Origin: Paraburkholderia lacunae
GTDB lineage: Bacteria > Pseudomonadota > Gammaproteobacteria > Burkholderiales > Burkholderiaceae
Length of the DNA: 64,000 nucleotides
Assembly (NCBI RefSeq): GCF_003353175.1
Contig: NZ_QHKS01000001.1
Coordinates: 310,001-374,000, forward strand
Reading direction: 5' to 3'
A program made the translations under genes and the position numbers. The notes beneath the pieces are model-generated. The model had not been told where the DNA came from and did not search any database. It was given only the letters and a program-made list of their open reading frames with translations. Positions 8,778-20,170 of the stretch are shown here, one piece after another. Positions within the stretch are counted from its first letter, which is position 1, and the number at the start of each line of letters is the position of its first letter.

Positions 8778-9716
8778 ATGCAATTCGATGCCGAATTGCT
8801 GCTGCTCGCCATGGCGCCAGTCTTTCTCGCATGCATCGGCTGGGAGGCGTGGCACCTGCGGCGCACGCGCCCCGGCGCACAGCTCTATAGCTGGCGCGAC
8901 ACGCTCTGCAACGCCGCGCTCGCACTGATGCAACAAGCCGCCGACAAGCTCGCGTGGCTCGCTATCATCCCCGTCTACGCGTTTTTCTACGACCGCTATC
9001 GTATCCACACGTGGCCGGCGAGCTGGGCCTCGTTCGCCGTGCTGTTCGTCGCTCAGGATCTGCTCTACTACGTGTTTCACCGTTGCAGCCACCGGGTGCG
9101 CTGGCTGTGGGCCGCACACGTCGTGCATCACTCGTCGGAGCGGATGAATTTTTCGACCGCGTTCCGCCAGAGCCTGATGTATCCGATCGCCGGCATGTGG
9201 CTGTTCTGGGTTCCGCTCGCCGTGCTCGGCTTTGCGCCGACGCAGATCGTCGCGATCGTGCTGATCAATCTCGGCTTCCAGTTCTTCGTGCACACACAGG
9301 CGATCGGCAAGCTCGGCTGGCTCGAATATGTGTTCAATACGCCGTCGATTCATCGCGTGCATCACGCGCGCAACGACCGTTATATCGACCGCAATTACGC
9401 GGGCGTGCTGGTCATCTGGGATCGCCTGTTCGGCAGCTACGTCGACGAAGATCCGCGCGATGCGCCGGTGTACGGCATCGTCAAGCCGCTTCATACGTAC
9501 AACCCGCTGAGGGCGACGTTTCACGAATGGGCCGCGATGGCCGCCGATTTCTCGAGCGTGCGTGGCGGGCGCAATAAATTGCGTGCGCTGTTCGCGCCGC
9601 CCGCATGGGCCGCGGATTATCACGCGCGCCGCGCCGCCGGGTCAGCGGTGTCGGGCGAAGCATCCAGCATCAATGAAAACAATACGGCCGCGTTTGGAAC
9701 ATCGCGCCGGCCGTAG
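8778..9716 (+). CDS. Sterol desaturase / fatty acid hydroxylase superfamily membrane protein
   Basis: 312 residues from the ATG at 8778, chosen because GGAGGAAG lies just upstream. Several hydrophobic segments are present (about 5-22, 45-65, 75-95, 145-180). The histidine clusters of the di-iron family are in order: HRCSH, HVVHH, then HRVHH, with spacing typical of the superfamily. Such proteins hydroxylate or desaturate lipids at the membrane. The substrate is not evident. The C-terminal ~30 residues are Ala/Ser-rich and not conserved-looking. Confidence 0.88.
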   Translation: MQFDAELLLLAMAPVFLACIGWEAWHLRRTRPGAQLYSWRDTLCNAALALMQQAADKLAWLAIIPVYAFFYDRYRIHTWPASWASFAVLFVAQDLLYYVFHRCSHRVRWLWAAHVVHHSSERMNFSTAFRQSLMYPIAGMWLFWVPLAVLGFAPTQIVAIVLINLGFQFFVHTQAIGKLGWLEYVFNTPSIHRVHHARNDRYIDRNYAGVLVIWDRLFGSYVDEDPRDAPVYGIVKPLHTYNPLRATFHEWAAMAADFSSVRGGRNKLRALFAPPAWAADYHARRAAGSAVSGEASSINENNTAAFGTSRRP

Positions 9717-9811
9717 AAGATTCTGTGAGCTGGCGCCACGCCGCCGACGCGGCGGGCGCCGCCTGCAGCACATGGCATAAGGGCCAAAACATACGAGGAG
9801 ATGTAGCCAAC

Positions 9812-10975
9812 ATGAAACAGACAGCGCTCACGAAACGTCATTTCACGCGCGTCACGCAAGTCGCCATGGCCAGTGCCGCGTTTGCCCTGCTCGCGGCTTG
9901 CGGCGGCGGCAGCGACAACAACTCCAGCAGCAGCAGCACGCCGGCAGGCGGCGTCAAATTGCAGGTCGTGTCGTTCGGCGACAGCTTGTCGGACGTCGGC
10001 ACGTATGCGCCGGTGATCCTGCAGAACTTCGGCGGCGGCCGCTTCACGACCAATCCGGGCGAAGTGTGGACGCAGAAGGTTGCCGAATACTATGGCGACA
10101 CGCTGACGGCGGCCGCGCTCGGCGGCTTCGGTCAGCCGCTCGTGAGCACGTCGGGCTTTGGCTACGCGCAGGGCGGCGCGCGTGTGGTGGATCCGAACGG
10201 CCCGGGTCACGCACCGGCTGGCCAGCCGAGTTACGCGCAGGCCACCACGGTGCCGATCGTCACGCAGGTGCAGAACTATCTGAGCGCGCACGGCAGCTTC
10301 AATTCGAATCAGCTGGTGCTGGTGAACGGCGGCGCGAACGACATCTTCACGCAACTCCCGGCGCTGGCGACCGCGATCACGACGGACATCGCCGGCGGCA
10401 TGAACAGCCAGCTGGCGGTGCAAACGGAAACGCTCAAGACGCTTGGGCCGGTGGCGGTTGCGTTGGCTCAGCAGGTCGGCGTGATCTTGCAGAGCGGCGC
10501 GACCCATGTGGTGGTGTCGAATGTGCCGGATATCGGCTCGACGCCGTTGGCGCTGCGGGAGGTCAAGACTTTGGGCGCACAGGCACCGGCTTTGATCACG
10601 GGCATCACGCAGGTCTACAACGCCGCGTTTTTCGGTGCGTTGCAGCAGGCCGGCCTCTACAGCAAAGTCATTCCGATCGATGTGTTCACGTGGCAGGACA
10701 AGCTGATGGCCAATGCGTCGGCCAGCGGCTTTACCGTGACGAACACGGACACGGCTTGCAATCTGACCGCGATGGCGACGGCCGCGGCCAAGTTTGGCGA
10801 ACCTGATCCGACGGCGTTTGCTTCTTCGTTGTTCTGCTCACCGCAAACTTTGACGGTCGCGGGTGCGGACCAGACTTATATGTTCGCGGATACCGTGCAT
10901 CCGACTACGCATGTGCATGCGCTTTTTGCACAGTTTGTGCAGTCGCAGGTTGCTGCTAGCGGGCTTGGGAAATAG
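9812..10975 (+). CDS. GDSL/SGNH-family hydrolase, predicted lipoprotein
   Basis: 387 residues from the ATG at 9812 (GAGGAG lies upstream). The N-terminus carries a hydrophobic stretch ending in the lipobox LLAAC, followed by GGGSDNNSSSSS, so it is a predicted lipoprotein. SGNH blocks are visible: block I FGDSLSD (nucleophile Ser), block III NGGANDIF (Gly/Asn oxyanion hole) and block V DTVHPTTH (Asp-His). Family members are esterases or lipases and some are outer-membrane autotransporters; no barrel domain is seen here. A strong terminator follows. Confidence 0.88.
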   Translation: MKQTALTKRHFTRVTQVAMASAAFALLAACGGGSDNNSSSSSTPAGGVKLQVVSFGDSLSDVGTYAPVILQNFGGGRFTTNPGEVWTQKVAEYYGDTLTAAALGGFGQPLVSTSGFGYAQGGARVVDPNGPGHAPAGQPSYAQATTVPIVTQVQNYLSAHGSFNSNQLVLVNGGANDIFTQLPALATAITTDIAGGMNSQLAVQTETLKTLGPVAVALAQQVGVILQSGATHVVVSNVPDIGSTPLALREVKTLGAQAPALITGITQVYNAAFFGALQQAGLYSKVIPIDVFTWQDKLMANASASGFTVTNTDTACNLTAMATAAAKFGEPDPTAFASSLFCSPQTLTVAGADQTYMFADTVHPTTHVHALFAQFVQSQVAASGLGK

Positions 10976-11021
10976 TCTGGTTTTTGCCGCTACACGGCGG
11001 CGAGGTTTTTGTTTCGCGGAA

Positions 11022-11060
11022 CGCCCGGCTATCTGATTAGCTGGGCGTTTTTGCTTTTTT
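11022..11060 (+). terminator. Rho-independent terminator of the GDSL lipoprotein gene
   Basis: A 10-bp stem (11022-11031 and 11038-11047, one G-T pair) with a 6-nt loop, followed on the plus strand by TTTTTGCTTTTTT. Confidence 0.9.
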
Positions 11061-11185
11061 GCCCGCACAGGGGCGATGGACGGTCCGTCTGCGGCGTGCA
11101 ACTCAAAGCGCCGCGAAGGCAAACAGAATCAATAAGAACCAACGCCGCAGGCAAGCAACCCGGCCAGGCGTTACGCGTAAAAACC

Positions 11186-12220
11186 TCAACTTTGCGCTTC
11201 AAAGGCGGCCGCCGCTCTCCCGAGCCGGTCATTGACGGCGATCCACTCAATCGTATCCGGCAGCTTCTCAATCAGAATCCGCGACACGTTCGCTCGATCC
11301 AGCGCGCGCAGCAAGCCATACAACTCGCGCGCATAAACATGCGGATCCTCAGGCGCGGCAATGAAATGCACGCCATCCGCAGCCATCCACCGCCCAGCGC
11401 GAGAAACCCGCGCCACCAACGCCACGCGTTCGCCGCTCTGCCGCGCAGCGAGCAAAGGCTCAAGTACATCGAACGGCAACAACGCCAACGGCGTGCGCGG
11501 CGCATAGTGCGCCTTCAACGTCCCGGATGCCCGCGGCGCGGTCGCATCCGACCCATCCGCGAAGCGCGGCACCTCGCCGAGCACATCGGCAATATCTTGC
11601 GGCGTCACATGCCCGGGCCTCAGCAGCGCCGGAAACCCCCGCGATAAATCCAGAATCGTCGACTCAATCCCGACATCCGACGCGCCACCGTCCAGCACAT
11701 GAATCGCGTCGCCAAACTCGTCCCGCACATGCTGTGCCGTAGTCGGACTGACATGGCCAAAACGATTCGCCGACGGCGCAGCCACACCACCATGCCCGCC
11801 ACGCAACGCGCTGAATGCCTCCAGCAAAGCTTGCGCAACCGGATGCGACGGACACCGCAACCCCACCGAATCCTGTCCGCCGCTCACCGCCGCCGGAATC
11901 CTCGCGGCACGCTTCAGAATCAAGGTCAGCGGCCCCGGCCAGAACGCGTCGATCAGGCGCTGCGCCTCGGCAGGCAAATGCTCGACCCAGTAATGCGGAT
12001 CGCCCTGCGGCGCCAGATGCACGATCACCGGATGATTCGCCGGCCGCCCCTTCGCCGCGTAGATGCGCGCGACCGCGTCCGGACTTTCGGCGTCGCCGCC
12101 CAGGCCATAGACGGTCTCGGTCGGAAACGCGACCAGCTCGCCGGCATCCAGCAACGCTGCCGCGTGCTCGATCTGCGCAGCGCTCACAGCGCCCTCGGAG
12201 GGTTTGGTTTGATCCGGCAT
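11186..12220 (-). CDS. L-threonylcarbamoyladenylate synthase (Sua5/YciO/YrdC family)
   Basis: 344 residues, the long Sua5 form. The YrdC domain (about 15-215) has the conserved AFPTETVYGLGG and KGRP motifs, then RCPSHPVA and APSANRFG. A C-terminal Sua5 domain (about 235-340) follows the linker SGTLKAHYAPRTP. It makes threonylcarbamoyl-AMP for the t6A modification of tRNAs reading ANN codons. It is the last gene of the purC-purE-purK-sua5 cluster, 10 bp after purK. Confidence 0.93.
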   Translation of the reverse strand: MPDQTKPSEGAVSAAQIEHAAALLDAGELVAFPTETVYGLGGDAESPDAVARIYAAKGRPANHPVIVHLAPQGDPHYWVEHLPAEAQRLIDAFWPGPLTLILKRAARIPAAVSGGQDSVGLRCPSHPVAQALLEAFSALRGGHGGVAAPSANRFGHVSPTTAQHVRDEFGDAIHVLDGGASDVGIESTILDLSRGFPALLRPGHVTPQDIADVLGEVPRFADGSDATAPRASGTLKAHYAPRTPLALLPFDVLEPLLAARQSGERVALVARVSRAGRWMAADGVHFIAAPEDPHVYARELYGLLRALDRANVSRILIEKLPDTIEWIAVNDRLGRAAAAFEAQS

Positions 12221-12230
12221 GGCGCTCGCG

Positions 12231-13511
<1,281 letters not shown>

Positions 13512-13534
13512 CTAAAAGCAATCAGCCTTTGCGC

Positions 13535-14053
13535 TTACAGCGCAGGCAGCACCATCGCGTGGGCCGCTTCGTTCTGGCGCACCCGGAACGCTGCCAGTTT
13601 CTCCGCATACTCGGCGCTCGTGCCGCTCAGGATCGACACCGCGAACAGCGCCGCATTCGCCGCGCCCGCTTCGCCGATCGCAAACGTCGCGACCGGCACG
13701 CCCTTGGGCATCTGCACGATCGAATGCAGCGAATCCACACCCTTCAGATACTTGCTCGCCACCGGCACGCCGAGCACCGGCACCGTGGTCTTGGCGGCCA
13801 GCATGCCAGGCAGATGCGCGGCGCCGCCCGCGCCCGCGATGATCGCGCGAATGCCGCGCTCGCGCGCGCTCTGCGCATATGCAAACATCTCGTCAGGCAT
13901 CCGGTGCGCGGACACGACCTTCGCCTCGTACGGCACGCCGAACTCCTGCAGGATCGCCACGGCGTGCTTCATCACTTCCCAATCGGAACTGGACCCCATC
14001 AGCACGCCGACGACGGGCGTGCTATGCGTATGGGCAGTCTGCACTTCACTCAT
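13535..14053 (-). CDS. purE: N5-carboxyaminoimidazole ribonucleotide mutase
   Basis: 172 residues from the ATG at 14053. Class I PurE motifs are seen: [16 protein letters not shown] at the N-terminus, [11 protein letters not shown] with the catalytic histidine, and [11 protein letters not shown] longer upstream frame to 14203 overlaps the end of purC and is not used. It converts N5-CAIR to CAIR. It is flanked by purC and purK in a purine operon. Confidence 0.96.
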   Translation of the reverse strand: MSEVQTAHTHSTPVVGVLMGSSSDWEVMKHAVAILQEFGVPYEAKVVSAHRMPDEMFAYAQSARERGIRAIIAGAGGAAHLPGMLAAKTTVPVLGVPVASKYLKGVDSLHSIVQMPKGVPVATFAIGEAGAANAALFAVSILSGTSAEYAEKLAAFRVRQNEAAHAMVLPAL

Positions 14054-14094
14054 CTTAGGGCTTCCTTGTCTCTCGAACGGCGCGATAACCGGGA

Positions 14095-14985
14095 TTAAGC
14101 GAGCTTCTGCCCGGTCAGGCGTTCGAGCGCTTCCTGATACTTCTCGCCCGTCTTCGTGACGACGTCGTCCGGCAGCTTCGGTGCGGGCGGTTCCTTCTTC
14201 CATGGCTGGGTTTCCAGCCAGTCGCGCACGAACTGCTTGTCGAACGACGGTGGGTTGGTACCGACCTGATACTGATCCGCCGGCCAGAAGCGCGACGAAT
14301 CGGCGGTCAGCGCTTCGTCCATCAGATACAGCTTGCCGTGGTTGTCCAGACCGAATTCGAATTTCGTATCCGCGATGATGATGCCACGCGTGGCCGCGTA
14401 GTCAGCCGCTTCCTTGTACAGCTTGATCGAGATGTCGCGGATCGTGGCCGACAGTTCGGTGCCGATGCGGCGTTCCATCTCGTTGTAGGTGATGTTTTCG
14501 TCGTGATGGCCCATTTCGGCCTTGGCTGCCGGCGTGAAAATCGGCTCGGGCAGCTTTTGCGCATTTTGCAGCCCCGGCGGCAACTCCACGCCGCAAACCG
14601 CGCCAGTTGCCTGATAGTCTTTCCAGCCGCTGCCGGCCAGATAACCGCGCACCACCGCTTCGACAAGAATCGGCTCGAGGCGCTTCACCACCACGGCGCG
14701 GCCCTTCACCTGCTCGACTTCATCGGCCGCCACCACGGATTCGGGCGCCACACCCGTCAGGTGATTCGGCACGATGTGCTTGAGCTTGTCGAACCAGAAG
14801 TTGGCCATCTGGTTCAGCACGCGGCCCTTATTCGGAATCGGCTCGCCCATGATGACGTCGAACGCCGACAGACGGTCGGTCGTGACGATCAGCAACTGGT
14901 CGTTGCCCACCGCATAGTTGTCGCGGACTTTACCGCGGCCGAGCAGCGGCAGCGAGCGGAGCGTGGATTCGTAAAGGGTAGACAT
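14095..14985 (-). CDS. purC: Phosphoribosylaminoimidazole-succinocarboxamide synthase
   Basis: 296 residues, the long bacterial/fungal-like form. [12 protein letters not shown] near the N-terminus and [15 protein letters not shown] are typical SAICAR synthase motifs; [12 protein letters not shown] and DTKFEFGLD follow. It joins CAIR and aspartate using ATP. It is the first gene of the purC-purE-purK-sua5 run, with its promoter presumably in the 130-bp gap after fba. Confidence 0.96.
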   Translation of the reverse strand: MSTLYESTLRSLPLLGRGKVRDNYAVGNDQLLIVTTDRLSAFDVIMGEPIPNKGRVLNQMANFWFDKLKHIVPNHLTGVAPESVVAADEVEQVKGRAVVVKRLEPILVEAVVRGYLAGSGWKDYQATGAVCGVELPPGLQNAQKLPEPIFTPAAKAEMGHHDENITYNEMERRIGTELSATIRDISIKLYKEAADYAATRGIIIADTKFEFGLDNHGKLYLMDEALTADSSRFWPADQYQVGTNPPSFDKQFVRDWLETQPWKKEPPAPKLPDDVVTKTGEKYQEALERLTGQKLA

Positions 14986-15030
14986 CGTCGTGGTTCGCTA
15001 AAAGTGAGGCAAAAAGTGTGACCGGAACAA

Positions 15031-15105
15031 AAGGGAAACGCCGTTCCCCGGATGATGCGGGAACGGCGATCTAACGACAACCTGGCCGAACGGCCAGGCG
15101 CAGAG
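15031..15105 (-). terminator. Probable terminator region after fba
   Basis: Two hairpins lie past the fba stop: 15081-15098 (8-bp perfect stem, 2-nt loop) and 15040-15048/15060-15068 (9-bp stem). The second is followed on the minus strand by TTTCCCTTTTG. The pair separates fba from purC. Confidence 0.6.
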
Positions 15106-15117
15106 CTTATTTATAGC

Positions 15118-16182
15118 TTAGCGGACGACTTGCGCGAGTTCGCCTGACTTGTACTTCTCCGCGATTTTATCAAGCGAAACCGGCTTGATCTTGCCGGCCT
15201 GGCCTTCGCAACCGAATTGCGTGTAGCGCTCGATACAGATCTTCATCGCGGCTTCACGCGCCGGCTTCAGGTAATCGCGCGGATCGAACTTGCCCGGATT
15301 CGTCGCCATGTAGCGGCGGATCGCACCGGTGATCGCCAGACGCAGGTCGGTGTCGATGTTGACCTTGCGCACGCCGTTCTTGATGCCTTCCTGGATTTCC
15401 TCGACCGGCACGCCATAGGTTTCCTTCATGTCGCCGCCGAATTCGCGGATTTCCGCGAGCAGTTCCTGCGGCACCGACGACGAGCCGTGCATCACCAGAT
15501 GGGTGTTCGGAATGCGCTGGTGAATTTCCTTGATGCGCTGGATCGACAGAATGTCGCCCGTCGGCTTCTTGCTGAATTTGTACGCGCCGTGGGAGGTGCC
15601 GATGGCGATCGCCAGAGCGTCGCACTGGGTCAGCTTGACGAAGTCCGCAGCCTGTTCCGGATCGGTCAGCAGTTGCTCGCGGGTCATCGTGCCTTCCGCG
15701 CCGTGGCCGTCTTCCTTGTCGCCCTTCATGGTTTCCAGCGAACCGAGCACGCCCAGTTCCGCTTCCACCGTGATGCCGATCGAATGCGCCGCTTCAACCA
15801 CCTTGCGCGACACCTCGACGTTGTATTCGTACGAAGCGACCGTCTTGCCGTCGGCTTCGAGCGAACCGTCCATCATCACGCTGGTGAAGCCGCTGCGGAT
15901 CGCCGCCATACAGACTGCTGGCGACTGGCCGTGGTCCTGGTGCATCACGACCGGAATGTGCGGATACGACTCGACCGCTGCTTCGATCAGGTGGCGCAGG
16001 AACGGCTCGCCCGCGTACTTACGCGCGCCGGCCGAAGCTTGCATGATGACCGGAGCGTTGACCTTGTCGGCCGCCGCCATGATCGCCTGCACCTGCTCCA
16101 GGTTGTTCACGTTGAATGCCGGCAGGCCGTAGCCGTTTTCGGCAGCATGGTCCAGCAGTTGACGCATTGATACGAGAGGCAT
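15118..16182 (-). CDS. fba: Class II fructose-1,6-bisphosphate aldolase
   Basis: 354 residues from the ATG at 16182 (AAGGAG upstream); an upstream frame to 16257 is not needed. Class II motifs: [22 protein letters not shown] at the N-terminus (given in part), the zinc ligand region [15 protein letters not shown], and NIDTDLRLA near the C-terminus. It is a zinc-dependent aldolase of glycolysis and gluconeogenesis. It lies downstream of pgk and pyk on the same strand, a common order in Burkholderiales. Confidence 0.95.
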   Translation of the reverse strand: MPLVSMRQLLDHAAENGYGLPAFNVNNLEQVQAIMAAADKVNAPVIMQASAGARKYAGEPFLRHLIEAAVESYPHIPVVMHQDHGQSPAVCMAAIRSGFTSVMMDGSLEADGKTVASYEYNVEVSRKVVEAAHSIGITVEAELGVLGSLETMKGDKEDGHGAEGTMTREQLLTDPEQAADFVKLTQCDALAIAIGTSHGAYKFSKKPTGDILSIQRIKEIHQRIPNTHLVMHGSSSVPQELLAEIREFGGDMKETYGVPVEEIQEGIKNGVRKVNIDTDLRLAITGAIRRYMATNPGKFDPRDYLKPAREAAMKICIERYTQFGCEGQAGKIKPVSLDKIAEKYKSGELAQVVR

Positions 16183-16396
16183 GCTGTAACTCCTTAGATT
16201 GAAACGAATTCTGTGCCGTCGGCATCTTTTGGGCGATTTTATCGCGAAGCAAACCACCTACCCGTTCGCACCTTCCCCCAAGGCACCCGGCGTGCATTCG
16301 CCGCACCCGCGCCCGGAGTCTGTGCGCCGCCTCTCGCAGGCGATGCAGCCTGCTTCGCTCGATCAAGCCCGTACCGATCGTGCAGTCTCCTGTGTC

Positions 16397-16430
16397 GGCG
16401 GGAGTTAGCGCTTTAGCGCTTACTCCCGCC
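16397..16430. repeat. REP-like palindrome, copy 1
   Basis: An inverted repeat with 15-bp arms (16397-16411 and 16416-16430, one mismatch) around a TTTA loop, built on GGAGTTAGCGC. It lies in the 340-bp gap between fba and pyk, which otherwise shows no gene. Confidence 0.7.
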
Positions 16431-16469
16431 CCACACACCGTGGGTCGGCGGGAGTTAGTGTGTCGACCA

Positions 16470-16493
16470 GAGTTGGCGCTTTAGCGCCTACTC
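16470..16493. repeat. REP-like palindrome, copy 2
   Basis: The arms 16470-16479 and 16484-16493 surround the same TTTA loop as copy 1. The lead-in GTCGGCGGGAGTTAG also recurs at 16444-16458, so this is a small cluster of one interspersed palindrome family. Confidence 0.7.
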
Positions 16494-16522
16494 CGATCCC
16501 ATGCAAGAAGGTTGCTGCCTGA

Positions 16523-17959
16523 TCAATACGGTTCACCGACCCGTACGATTTTCAGCGTGTTCGTGCCGCCGGCCTGCCCCATCGGCTCGCCGACGGTCAG
16601 CACCACCATGTCGCCGCGCGACGCGTAACCCTTGCCCACCACGGTTTCCAGCGCCTGTTGCAAGGCGGTGTCGCGGTCGGTATTGGTGTCCAGATGCAGC
16701 GAGGTCACGTTGCGATACAGCGCCATCGCCCGTTCGCTGCCGACCCGCGGCGTGAGCGCGAAAATCGGCACGTGGGTCGAGTGGCGCGACATCCACAACG
16801 CGGTCGAGCCCGACTCGGTCAGCGCAACGATCGCCTTCGCACCGAGATGGTAAGCGGTGAACAGCGCACCCATCGCGATCGACTGGTCGATCCGGGTGAA
16901 CGTGCGGTTCAGGAAATCCTTATCCAGTTCCGACTGCTCCGACTTTTCGGCCTCGACGCAAATGGCCGCCATCGTTTCGATGGTCTGCACCGGGTACTTG
17001 CCCGCCGCCGATTCCGCCGACAGCATCACCGCGTCCGTGCCGTCGAGCACGGCGTTGGCGACGTCCGACACTTCGGCACGGGTCGGCACCGGCGCGTAAA
17101 TCATCGACTCCATCATCTGGGTCGCCGTAATCACGAACTTGTTCGACTCGCGCGCCATCCGGATCATGCGCTTTTGCAGCGCCGGGACTGCGGCATTGCC
17201 CACTTCCACGGCCAGATCGCCGCGCGCGACCATGATGCCGTCCGATGCATCGAGAATGCCTTGCAGCGCCGGAATCGCTTCCGCGCGCTCGATCTTCGCG
17301 ATCATCTTCGGCTTCATGCCGTATGGCGCGCCCGCGATATTCGCGAGTTGGCGCGCCATTTCCATGTCAGTCGCGTTCTTCGGGAACGATACCGCGACAA
17401 AATCCGCGCCGATCGACATCGCGGTGCGGATGTCTTCCATGTCTTTCGCGGTCAGCGCCGGCGCCGTCAAGCCGCCGCCCTGGCGGTTGATGCCCTTGTT
17501 GTTCGACAGCTCGCCGCCGATCTTCACCGTCGTGTGAATCTCGCTGCCGAGCACGCGAACTACGTTCAGCACGATCAGGCCGTCGTTGAGCAGCAGTACG
17601 TCGCCCGGTTTCAGGTCGCGCGGAAGGTCCTTGTAGTCGAGGCCGACGCGATCGTCGTTGCCGAGTTCGCAGTCGGCGTCGAGGATGAACGGGTTGCCCG
17701 CGAGCAGCGTGGTCTTGCCGTTTTCGAATTTGCCGACCCGGATCTTCGGGCCTTGCAGGTCAGCCATGATGGCAACTTCGCGGCCCGCCTGACGGGCCGC
17801 GTCGCGCACGAATTCGGCGCGCTGGCGGTGATCGTCGGCCGTGCCGTGCGAGAAATTGAGCCGCACCACGTCGAGCCCCGCCTGAATCATTTGCAGCAGG
17901 ATTTCCGGCGTATTGGAAGCCGGGCCGATGGTGGCGACAATCTTGGTGGCGCGATGCAT
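16523..17959 (-). CDS. pyk: Pyruvate kinase
   Basis: 478 residues from the ATG at 17959, which gives the canonical N-terminus MHRATKIVATIGPAS. The frame stays open for 189 codons upstream, but that stretch has no pyruvate kinase homology and is low-complexity. Further motifs: MADLQGPKIRVG, IMVARGDLAVE, and ATQMMESMI with MLSAESAAGKYPV. It catalyses phosphoenolpyruvate plus ADP to pyruvate. It follows pgk on the same strand. Confidence 0.96.
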   Translation of the reverse strand: MHRATKIVATIGPASNTPEILLQMIQAGLDVVRLNFSHGTADDHRQRAEFVRDAARQAGREVAIMADLQGPKIRVGKFENGKTTLLAGNPFILDADCELGNDDRVGLDYKDLPRDLKPGDVLLLNDGLIVLNVVRVLGSEIHTTVKIGGELSNNKGINRQGGGLTAPALTAKDMEDIRTAMSIGADFVAVSFPKNATDMEMARQLANIAGAPYGMKPKMIAKIERAEAIPALQGILDASDGIMVARGDLAVEVGNAAVPALQKRMIRMARESNKFVITATQMMESMIYAPVPTRAEVSDVANAVLDGTDAVMLSAESAAGKYPVQTIETMAAICVEAEKSEQSELDKDFLNRTFTRIDQSIAMGALFTAYHLGAKAIVALTESGSTALWMSRHSTHVPIFALTPRVGSERAMALYRNVTSLHLDTNTDRDTALQQALETVVGKGYASRGDMVVLTVGEPMGQAGGTNTLKIVRVGEPY

Positions 17960-18377
17960 GAGTCTCCTCGTCTGGATAGGATCGCTGGAAAGAGCGCTGC
18001 GAGTCGGATGCGGAGGCTGCGCACCGGAAGATGCTGCCAGGGGCTGCGCGCCGGTTGAACCCAGCGTCGCTTTATGGGGTGAAGCGGTGTTCGATACCAG
18101 CACAGGAGGCGCCGGTTGGAGTGCGAGCGCGGCCTCGCTGTCCGGGAGTTCTGCCTGCGATCGAGAGGCTTGTCCATCGGACAATTCCGCAGCTCCGCCG
18201 GCAGTGGTCAACTCGCCGAGCGCGAAGGGCGACCCGGATTTTTCTTGCTCGATACCAACCGCGGCGATGGTGGCGGAGCGCGCTGCGCGCTCCCCTGCCG
18301 TCGCTGCCGCGGTGGTGCGCGGCGACTTGCCGCCGCGCGCCTTTGCAGACTTTGCCGTGGGGGAACGTGTCGCCACG
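17960..18377. other. 418-bp gap between pgk and pyk, no convincing gene
   Basis: Both strands are open for long stretches, but the translations are Ala/Ser/Arg-rich and unlike any protein family I recognise. The gap is best read as the pyk leader and promoter region. No clear terminator or riboswitch was recognised. Confidence 0.5.
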
Positions 18378-19571
18378 TTAAGCCCGCGATTCCAGAACTT
18401 CGACCGCCGGCAGCTTCTTGCCCTCGAGGAATTCGAGGAAGGCGCCGCCGCCCGTCGAGATGTAGCTGACCTTGTCGTGGATGCCGTACTTGGCGATCGC
18501 CGCGAGCGTGTCGCCGCCGCCGGCAATCGAGAACGCCGACGACCGGGCGATCGCGTCAGCCAGCGTCTTCGTGCCGTTGCCGAACTGGTCGAACTCGAAC
18601 ACGCCGACCGGGCCGTTCCACACGATCGTGCCGGCTTTTTCCAGTTGTGCGGCGAGCAGCCTGGCCGTTTCCGGTCCGATGTCGAGGATCATGTCGTCGT
18701 CTTGAACGTCGGCGACGGCCTTGATTTCGGCCTTGGCGGTCGGCGAAAACTCCTTGGCCGTGACCACGTCGGTCGGAATCGGCACCGAGGCGCCGCGCGC
18801 TTTCGCTGCGTCGATGATGGCCTTGGCTTCGTTCACCAGATCCGCTTCGGCGAGCGACTTGCCGATCTTCAGGCCCGCGGCCAGCATGAACGTATTGGCA
18901 ATGCCGCCGCCGACGATCAGCTGATCGACCTTCTCGGCCAGCGACTTCAGGATGGTCAGCTTGGTCGACACCTTCGAGCCGGCGACGATCGCCACCAGCG
19001 GGCGCTTCGGCGCGCCCAACGCCTTGCCGAGCGCTTCGAGCTCAGCGGCCAGCAGCGGGCCGGCGCACGCGACGGGCGCGTATTTCGCGATGCCGTGGGT
19101 GGTGGCCTCGGCGCGGTGCGCGGTGCCGAATGCGTCGTTCACGTAGACGTCGCAGAGCTTCGCCATTTTTTGCGCGAGCTCGTCGGAATCCTTCTTTTCG
19201 CCCTTGTTGACGCGGCAGTTTTCCAGCAGCACGGCCTGGCCCGGCACCACGTTCACACCGTTTTCCACCCAGTTCGCGACCAGCGGCACGTCGCGGCCGA
19301 GCAGCTCGGCGAGGCGCCTCGCGACCGGGGCGAGCGAGTCTTCCGGCTTGAAATCGCCTTCGGTCGGACGGCCCAGATGCGAGGTGACCATGACGGCGGC
19401 GCCTGCGTCCAGCGCGGCCTTGATAGCCGGCACGGAGGCACGGATACGGGTGTCTTCGGTAATGTTGCCTTGGTCGTCCTGCGGCACGTTCAGATCGGCG
19501 CGGATGAACACGCGTTTGCCGGATAGCTTGCCTTCGGCGATCAGATCGGAGAGACGCAATACCTTGTTCAT
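18378..19571 (-). CDS. pgk: Phosphoglycerate kinase
   Basis: 397 residues. The N-terminal substrate site [16 protein letters not shown] and SHLGRPTEG are present; [26 protein letters not shown] is the hinge region (given in part), and [12 protein letters not shown] with [14 protein letters not shown] the nucleotide site. It makes ATP from 1,3-bisphosphoglycerate. It is the first gene of the pgk-pyk-fba series. The 275 bp upstream to azlD hold no recognised gene. Confidence 0.97.
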   Translation of the reverse strand: MNKVLRLSDLIAEGKLSGKRVFIRADLNVPQDDQGNITEDTRIRASVPAIKAALDAGAAVMVTSHLGRPTEGDFKPEDSLAPVARRLAELLGRDVPLVANWVENGVNVVPGQAVLLENCRVNKGEKKDSDELAQKMAKLCDVYVNDAFGTAHRAEATTHGIAKYAPVACAGPLLAAELEALGKALGAPKRPLVAIVAGSKVSTKLTILKSLAEKVDQLIVGGGIANTFMLAAGLKIGKSLAEADLVNEAKAIIDAAKARGASVPIPTDVVTAKEFSPTAKAEIKAVADVQDDDMILDIGPETARLLAAQLEKAGTIVWNGPVGVFEFDQFGNGTKTLADAIARSSAFSIAGGGDTLAAIAKYGIHDKVSYISTGGGAFLEFLEGKKLPAVEVLESRA

Positions 19572-19846
19572 GGGCGTGTATGTGCGAGTTGATGAGAAGG
19601 CGGTGACGGACGGCGCACTGACGCACAGCGCAAAACAGAACTCCAGCGCTTCGGCACAGCAGCGGCTCCGCTGAATCGGGCGCCGGCGGCTTGCGCCGCG
19701 GCTCTCGCGCTGTACACCGGCGCGGTTATCCCGGAAAAGGGCATTTTAACTGATCCCCGTTGCCTTCTGACCCGCCGCTCGGCGAATGTCCCGTATTTGA
19801 AAGATGCCGCGCCCATGCCGCAACGCAGCATTTCAAGCCTGCTCAA

Positions 19847-20170
19847 TTACATGACGAGCCGCATGAGCGTGAATACGATCATCCCGACGACGATCGTACC
19901 TAGCATGGTGCGGCGCCACAAAAACCACCCGAGACCGGCCAGCGTCGCGTAAAACTCGTGATTCGACGGCGCGAAAGACAGGCCCTCGGGGGTGCTCAGC
20001 ACGTCGGGGAGCACGACAGCGGCGAGCGCCGCGGCCGGCGCGTAGCGCAGCATTCTTTGCACGCGCTCCGGCAACACGGTTCGCTCGCCGCCGATTAGAA
20101 ACATCGCGCGTGTCACCGCGGTGACGAAGGTCATGCCGAAAATGTCCAGCCAGATCTGAGTGGACGTCAT
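19847..20170 (-). CDS. azlD: AzlD family branched-chain amino acid export subunit
   Basis: 107 residues with three to four hydrophobic segments. FVTAVTRAMFLIGG and MLRYAPAAALAAVVLPDVL are typical of AzlD, the small partner of AzlC. Its start overlaps the azlC stop by 4 bp (ATGA), indicating translational coupling. The pair forms a membrane exporter for branched-chain amino acids. The neighbouring gene ilvE, although divergent, fits that theme. Confidence 0.9.
   Translation of the reverse strand: MTSTQIWLDIFGMTFVTAVTRAMFLIGGERTVLPERVQRMLRYAPAAALAAVVLPDVLSTPEGLSFAPSNHEFYATLAGLGWFLWRRTMLGTIVVGMIVFTLMRLVM

Noticed and set aside
17960..18526. N-terminal extension of pyruvate kinase by 189 codons
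   Set aside because: The canonical start MHRATKIV lies at 17959; the extension is low-complexity, has no family resemblance and runs into pgk.
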